Source: Humulus lupulus (lineage: Eukaryota > Streptophyta > Magnoliopsida > Rosales > Cannabaceae). From it: 64,000 nt of DNA. Shown piece after piece: positions 59,349 to 64,000 of this stretch. Both the position numbers and the translations under genes were made by a program. Numbering within the stretch: position 1 is the first letter of the stretch; each line of letters begins with the position of its first letter. The stretch lies in assembly GCF_963169125.1 (NCBI RefSeq), contig NC_084798.1:98597970-98661969 (forward strand), in the 5' to 3' direction. Below the pieces are notes generated by a model. The model searched no databases, had not been told where the DNA came from, and was given only the letters and a program-made list of their open reading frames with translations.

Positions 59349-62300
59349 TGTTGGGAATAATTCCCTTAAAGCAATTGTAGTTGATTTTTTTTTAAATGAA
59401 ATAAATAATTGAATTGAATTATTAAATATATAGAGTATGTCCAATATTATATTAATAATATTAAGTAAATATTAGAAAATTCCAAAGTTTATCTATGTGG
59501 TCTTAATCTCATATTGGTATGAGAGAATCGAGATTAAGATAATAAACTTAAAACAGTTCGTAGTAAAATAAAGTTATGGAATTTTTAGATTAATTATTGC
59601 TAGTACGGTTCTCTAATATTATGAATACAAGTGACCTAGATCTGGGTCACTAATGTAGTAGGACACTTTAGTGAAGGTACTTTATATATAGTGATATAGG
59701 GAACTGGACCAGATGTGATTTGTTAATACTTGTTTAAACATCGTTTCATAGTATTAATCAAATACATCAAACGATGATCATACACACGATGATCTTAATC
59801 TTGAGGTTGCTATGAACTCCTATATATATCATCTGATCATTTGATTCATGCGTTAAGGTTTGTCAGAACGATCAGGCTAAGAATGATGTACATAGCTGGG
59901 GACGTAGTTTAATAGATATGGAATCTATACCTTCTTATGGATTGAATAATGGTTCCCTATTGGGTTGACTTTTGGAACTAAAAAGGTTATGAGCGCTCAT
60001 GTCGTAAACTTGTTGTGAAACAACCTTCACTAGTAAAGTCAATGGCGCTCTAGGAATAAGATATAGCCAAAATGGTAAAATAGTAATTTTATTCCCTTTT
60101 AATTATGAACCATTAGTAGAGGGTTAACATTGTATGTAATGATTATATTAATGGAAACTTTATTCTTTAATAAAGTACTTAGTAAATATATGTTTATAAT
60201 TATCAAGTGTTCAATCTCATATATATAGTGGAGTAATCATGAGATTAATAAATATGATTATTTAATCAAAGAGCATTGATTAATAATCTAATATTTATTA
60301 GAGCTTGATATTATAGGTCCATAAGTCCCCAGGGTGGCTCTATCAACATCATATTAAGGTAAGACTTGATACAATGGTATAACTGTAATTTGGGAATTTG
60401 AGAAGAATTTTATTCTTCTTGTCAAGTAAAAAATTATTTTATAATTGAGGTTAAATAATTAATTATTAATTTTTGAAAAATATATTTATTAATTTAAACA
60501 TATAATTTTCAAAATTCACATATATATATATATATAAATAAATAAATTAAAATTTGAAATTAATTATTTTATTTGAGTGGGAGAAAATAAAATTGGTAAG
60601 TCAAAAATAGACTTTGATTTATTGAATTTAAAAAGATGATGATAATGATGATCATCAATTTGAATTTTTAGTTTTGAAATATGGTTGTATCTTTTCATTA
60701 AAAAGATTAATAACTTATTTTATGGATGATTGATGTTATTTAAATAAATAAATAAAAGAAAAATGTAATATCCATATAAAGGGAATATTAGTTCACGCAT
60801 GACACAGAGCAGAGACTGTGCCATGCCTGTACCGACTGCACTGATATTGTATTGGTGTTGTTTTTATTTTATTTATTTAATTAGTTAATAATTTGAAAAT
60901 TGTAACGTCCCAAATTACCTAATAAGACTTAGGGCATTGATTAGGGGGCCAGGATGACAATATATGGAATTATATGATAATATAACTAGATATGCTTGTT
61001 TAGCAGTATTAAATATGCATGTGGGCCTGTTTCTTATTAGAAGGACAATTTTCGTAATTTGCCCCGTTATGGGCATAGTTGTATATATGTGCATATAGTG
61101 ATATATGTGAGAGACCGCATTATTATGTGGGTTTATTTGGATTATTCAGCATGAAATGATCCTAGGGGGCAAGTTAGCGGGAAATTCACAACGAGACCCA
61201 ATACCCAACTCAGGGCGAGTCAAGAGGTAATTTAGGTATTTAGCACAGTATTAGGTTATGGGGAAACGGGAATGAATAATTGAGGATACGTTTGGAGTTA
61301 GTGAGATTAGGAGGGAACATCGGCGATTTGGACCATTTTGCCCTCGGGGACGTTTTTGGTACCCCGAGCCTCAGGATTAGCTTAAGTAACTTAAGCCTTA
61401 AGAAAAACAAAACATACACTCAAAATGCTCATCCTTCTCTCTCACTCTCAACTAACTCTGTCTTTCTCTTCCTCATACTCTTCCATTTTCTAAGAGGATT
61501 TCTTTAGCACTGTTGGCTGAAAGCTTGGGTATTAAAGGCCTAAATTTGGGGGATTGGATTTGTTGCAGCTAGAAAAATTAACTTCTAATTGAGGTAAGCT
61601 TTAGATACTATTTTCCATTGAAAATTTGTTTAGTTTGGCTGTTTTTGAGGTTTTCTTGAGCTTTGTAGCTCAAGTGTTGAATTGGGAGTTTTGATGAGTT
61701 TTTAATCAATTTTTAGATTAGGTTTTGCGACTGATATTGAGCTGAATGTGTTATGAGGATTTAATTGTCGTTCTAGGAATGATTTGGGTAGGTTTTGGTA
61801 GGTTTTTAGCTAGAGGAAAACAGAGGAAATTTGGGTTCGCAGGGTCAGGTCGCGACCCTGTTCTTGGGGCGTCGCGACCCAACTGAACCCAGGGCCCTTG
61901 GGGGCTTCTATCTGGGAGGCACACCGCGACCCTCAAGGGCAGGTCGCGATCCGTGTCCCATTTCCAAGGGAAGGGGGCCTCTAACTTGAGTGCCACGTCG
62001 CGACTCTCAAGGGCAGGTCGCGGCCCGCCTGGGGTGATTTTGCCATCTTGGCTTTTTAATGACAGGAACTTATTCCTATGGGCTCGGGATCGATTCTACT
62101 ACCCGGGTTAGTAGAATTCGAGGTCCCGGAGGGTAGGACTCAATACAAAAGCCTATATTTTCTTGTTATTGACGAACTCCTATATTATGGTTGTGACTAG
62201 GTGATTGCTAGGGGCTCAGAACCAGGATCGTGCTTGAGGGTCGTTCTTATTTTATGCTATACTCGGACCTGAAGTAAGAAAATGCACCCAATATGTGATA

Positions 62301-63514
62301 TATGTATGATTAGGGCTTGCCCGATTGTTGAATATAATTATGAATAGAGCTCAGGCCCCTGAGAATAAACATGATTAAGTTATCATTTTGCATGTTGATT
62401 AAACATACTTGAATATTCTGTACCAGATTAAGTATTACATGACTGTTCGCATGGTTAGTGTAGCTAGGGCTTGGCCCCGTTAAGGAACATGGTTATTACT
62501 ATGTTTGCAATTACTTGATGATGTTATATGATTAATATGTATGCATACTTGTATTGTCTAAAGTATGCTTATCTATATCTATTTTTGTATCTGTATCCGA
62601 ATACATGGTTCAGGGCTTAACTTATTAGTCAAGGACGACAATAGCGCCTTGCATGCTGGTCGAAAGGCTTAGGCCCAAATCACCAACGTACTATTACGTT
62701 GGCCGACCCAATGGTTGTTGGAAAAACAAAAGTGTTTGGCTAGCTCTATGGCTAGTTACCCAGAGCTAAGGGAGAGTGACCCAAGTGACTCTATAGTCAC
62801 ATAGCTAGGGCATAGGACCCCGGGGTTGACTCTATGGTCAACTATTTAAGGCAGCAGCCCCTGAACGGTCCAATGACCATATACTTGTAATTGTATGCCT
62901 GCATAAGTAGGTTATTACTGCGGGGAAAGCTAGATAAGTATCTGGAAATCTGTATTTTCTGTTCATGTACATGTTTAAGTTTTCTTACTAAGCCTTGACT
63001 CACGGGTGCTATGTGGTGTAGGTAGGGGAAAAGGAAAGCTTGACCAGCCATGAGTTGGAGAGGTTTGGTGGTGGCGTGTACATAAGTGGCTGCTCGTCCA
63101 CAAAGACTGAGGATATCTCAGGGGAACTAGGGTTGTAGCCCTAATTTTGTCGTTTAGGTTGGCCGGTTGTAACTTGTTTGTAATATTTTCGGATCCCATG
63201 TGTGTATGAAACTTTTTAAATAAAAGTCAACAGTTCCTTTGACCAAAATTTTTAACCCTAATCCTTGACATTAACCTTAGTCACATGTTTATAACCAAAT
63301 GATTTGATTAGCAAGTCTGACACAATTTAAAGTACATAGTGTAACGGTCCTGGATTAGAAGGACATTTTTTTTCATATTTGGTAAGTTAGATATTTACCT
63401 AAAGTAATTCTTATATTACTATTATTAATAGGAATAATAGCGTAATAGAATAATCTCTATATATATAATATAGAATAATAAGAAGAAAAACAACAACATT
63501 ATACAAGTTAGAAT
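59349..63514 (+). repeat. C 3' LTR (split by S4, 3' end missing)
   Basis: 59349-60900 and 63366-63514 together (about 1.7 kb) follow 51774-53595 of the 5' LTR. The last 430 bases are missing where the next LTR begins at 63515. A (TA) run lies at 60520-60540. Confidence 0.88.
60901..63365 (+). repeat. S4: Tekay-like solo LTR
   Basis: It starts TGTAACGTCCC after GAAAAT. It has the AGTAAGAAAA (62273) and TTTTCTTACT (62980) bracket, the GACTCACGGGTGCT block, and ends GTAACGGTCCTGGATTAGAAGGACA. The expected last bases (GCGTTACA) and the right target duplication are missing. The copia LTR sequence resumes directly. No internal domain. The ORFs at 61280 and 61751 have no known relatives. Confidence 0.9.
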
Positions 63515-64000
63515 TGTTTACGCAAAAATGACTACTGATGATGTGGCAAGGATTTCTCACACGTGGTTGACACGTGGCGGAGTCAAAATAAGGCGGTGCT
63601 GTTTGATTATCGACCAGCCTCACAATGCTTCGTCAAGACTGACTATTAGATACGACCAGACTGGTCGTATGATTCGATTTATTTACTTAAAAGAGTATAA
63701 TCTTGTAATAACTGCGTTGATTATTTCCTCTTTATTGCCTTGATACACGGATATTAAGGATAATTAAGGCCCATTGGCCCATGTAACCCCCCTTGAGCCT
63801 ATAAATATGCATGAAATAGCTCAAGGAGGGGACTTTTGGGTTTCTAATCTTTTTCTTGAGGACAGAGAGAGAGAGCATCTAGTGTGATTGTCCATCGTCT
63901 TGTTATAATTCTCCCAAGGTTTGTGAAGCTCAAGATCCCCTGTTCTTCGATCACGACATTGGGATTCAATATTAATAATAGAGCTAAGTGGATGTAGGTC
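63515..64000 (+). repeat. Start of a further LTR, cut by the window
   Basis: It begins TGTTTACGCAAAAATGAC where the copia LTR breaks off. It contains a promoter-like TATA box, a GACAGAGAGAGAGAG stretch and, at the end, GAGCTAAGTGGATGTAGGTC, a sequence often found near the 3' end of plant Tat-like LTRs (family knowledge). The start would leave AGAAT as target sequence on the left. Family and end cannot be tested here. Confidence 0.5.
63799..63808 (+). promoter_or_regulatory. TATA box of the terminal LTR
   Basis: CTATAAATAT is followed about 30 bases on by GCTCAAGGAGGGGACTTTTGG, a plausible transcription start region. It is the same ten bases as in F's LTR. Confidence 0.6.

Larger units (their letters stand above)
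51774..63514 (+). mobile_element. C: Ty1/copia element with two LTRs, internally degenerate
   Basis: The 5' LTR at 51774-54023 and the 3' LTR from 59349 (split by S4, cut at 63514) are clearly related along their length. They enclose a leader with a GC-rich island, gag remnants, and RT and RNase H remnants ending in a PPT. Polyprotein order and PPT show copia and plus orientation. It interrupts fragment D. Its right target duplication cannot be checked because another LTR starts at 63515. Confidence 0.85.

Noticed and set aside
61751..61996. Minus-strand 81-codon ORF in S4
   Set aside because: It lies in a GC-rich patch of an LTR (repeated GTCGCGACC words) with no homologue recognised.

Overview
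The window is nuclear DNA from a flowering plant, most likely a eudicot. It consists almost entirely of LTR retrotransposons and their debris inserted into one another. Ty3/gypsy (Tekay-like chromoviruses and Tat-like elements) and Ty1/copia families typical of plants are present, and background base composition is AT-rich. I found no host protein gene, tRNA, rRNA or CRISPR array. Species cannot be fixed from the sequence alone. Element letters below are mine.

Layout. (1) 1-12675: minus-strand Tat-like gypsy element T1 (gag, protease, RT, RNase H, integrase). It is split by S1 (397-5150, Tekay-like solo LTR, TSD CTTTT, itself holding the inverted solo LTR S2 at 1344-3655, TSD AAAAT) and by S3 (6858-8784, copia solo LTR, TSD CTAGG). 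(2) 12685-16116 and 41126-44265: plus-strand Tekay-like chromovirus A, joined head-to-head to T1 and split by about 25 kb of later insertions. (3) 16117-30452: plus-strand Tat-like element F with LTR, gag and protease but no RT or integrase. Its LTR holds a GC-rich tandem array and is split by G (17060-25642), a minus-strand Tekay-like element with both LTRs and TSD TCATA. (4) 30453-41125: minus-strand copia element E with two LTRs, a nearly readable gag-pol and a long leader carrying a Mutator-type MITE (38199-38562, 9-bp TSD). (5) 44266-49455: plus-strand chromovirus B, from RT to a chromodomain that is partly duplicated, then an LTR with a PPT before it and a PBS after it. (6) 49456-51773: minus-strand copia fragment D. 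(7) 51774-63514: plus-strand copia element C, degenerate inside, with its 3' LTR split by solo LTR S4 (60901-63365). (8) 63515-64000: start of another LTR with a TATA box, running off the window.

Insertion order follows from the splits: T1 is older than S1 and S3; S1 is older than S2; A is older than F and E; F is older than G; C is older than S4. Every polyprotein has stops, frameshifts or lost catalytic residues, so no autonomous element is visible.

No new biological system is evident. The most unusual signal is structural. In all the Tekay-like LTR copies, on both strands, a short inverted repeat (AGGTAAGAAAAC ... GTTTTCTTGCT) brackets a variable interior. In several copies that interior is an array of perfect short palindromes, and next to it lies a conserved block. 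Other points of interest are LTRs with both a PPT and a PBS (shared-LTR tandems), a gag in E whose centre is replaced by a short repeat, and elements that keep gag but have lost pol.
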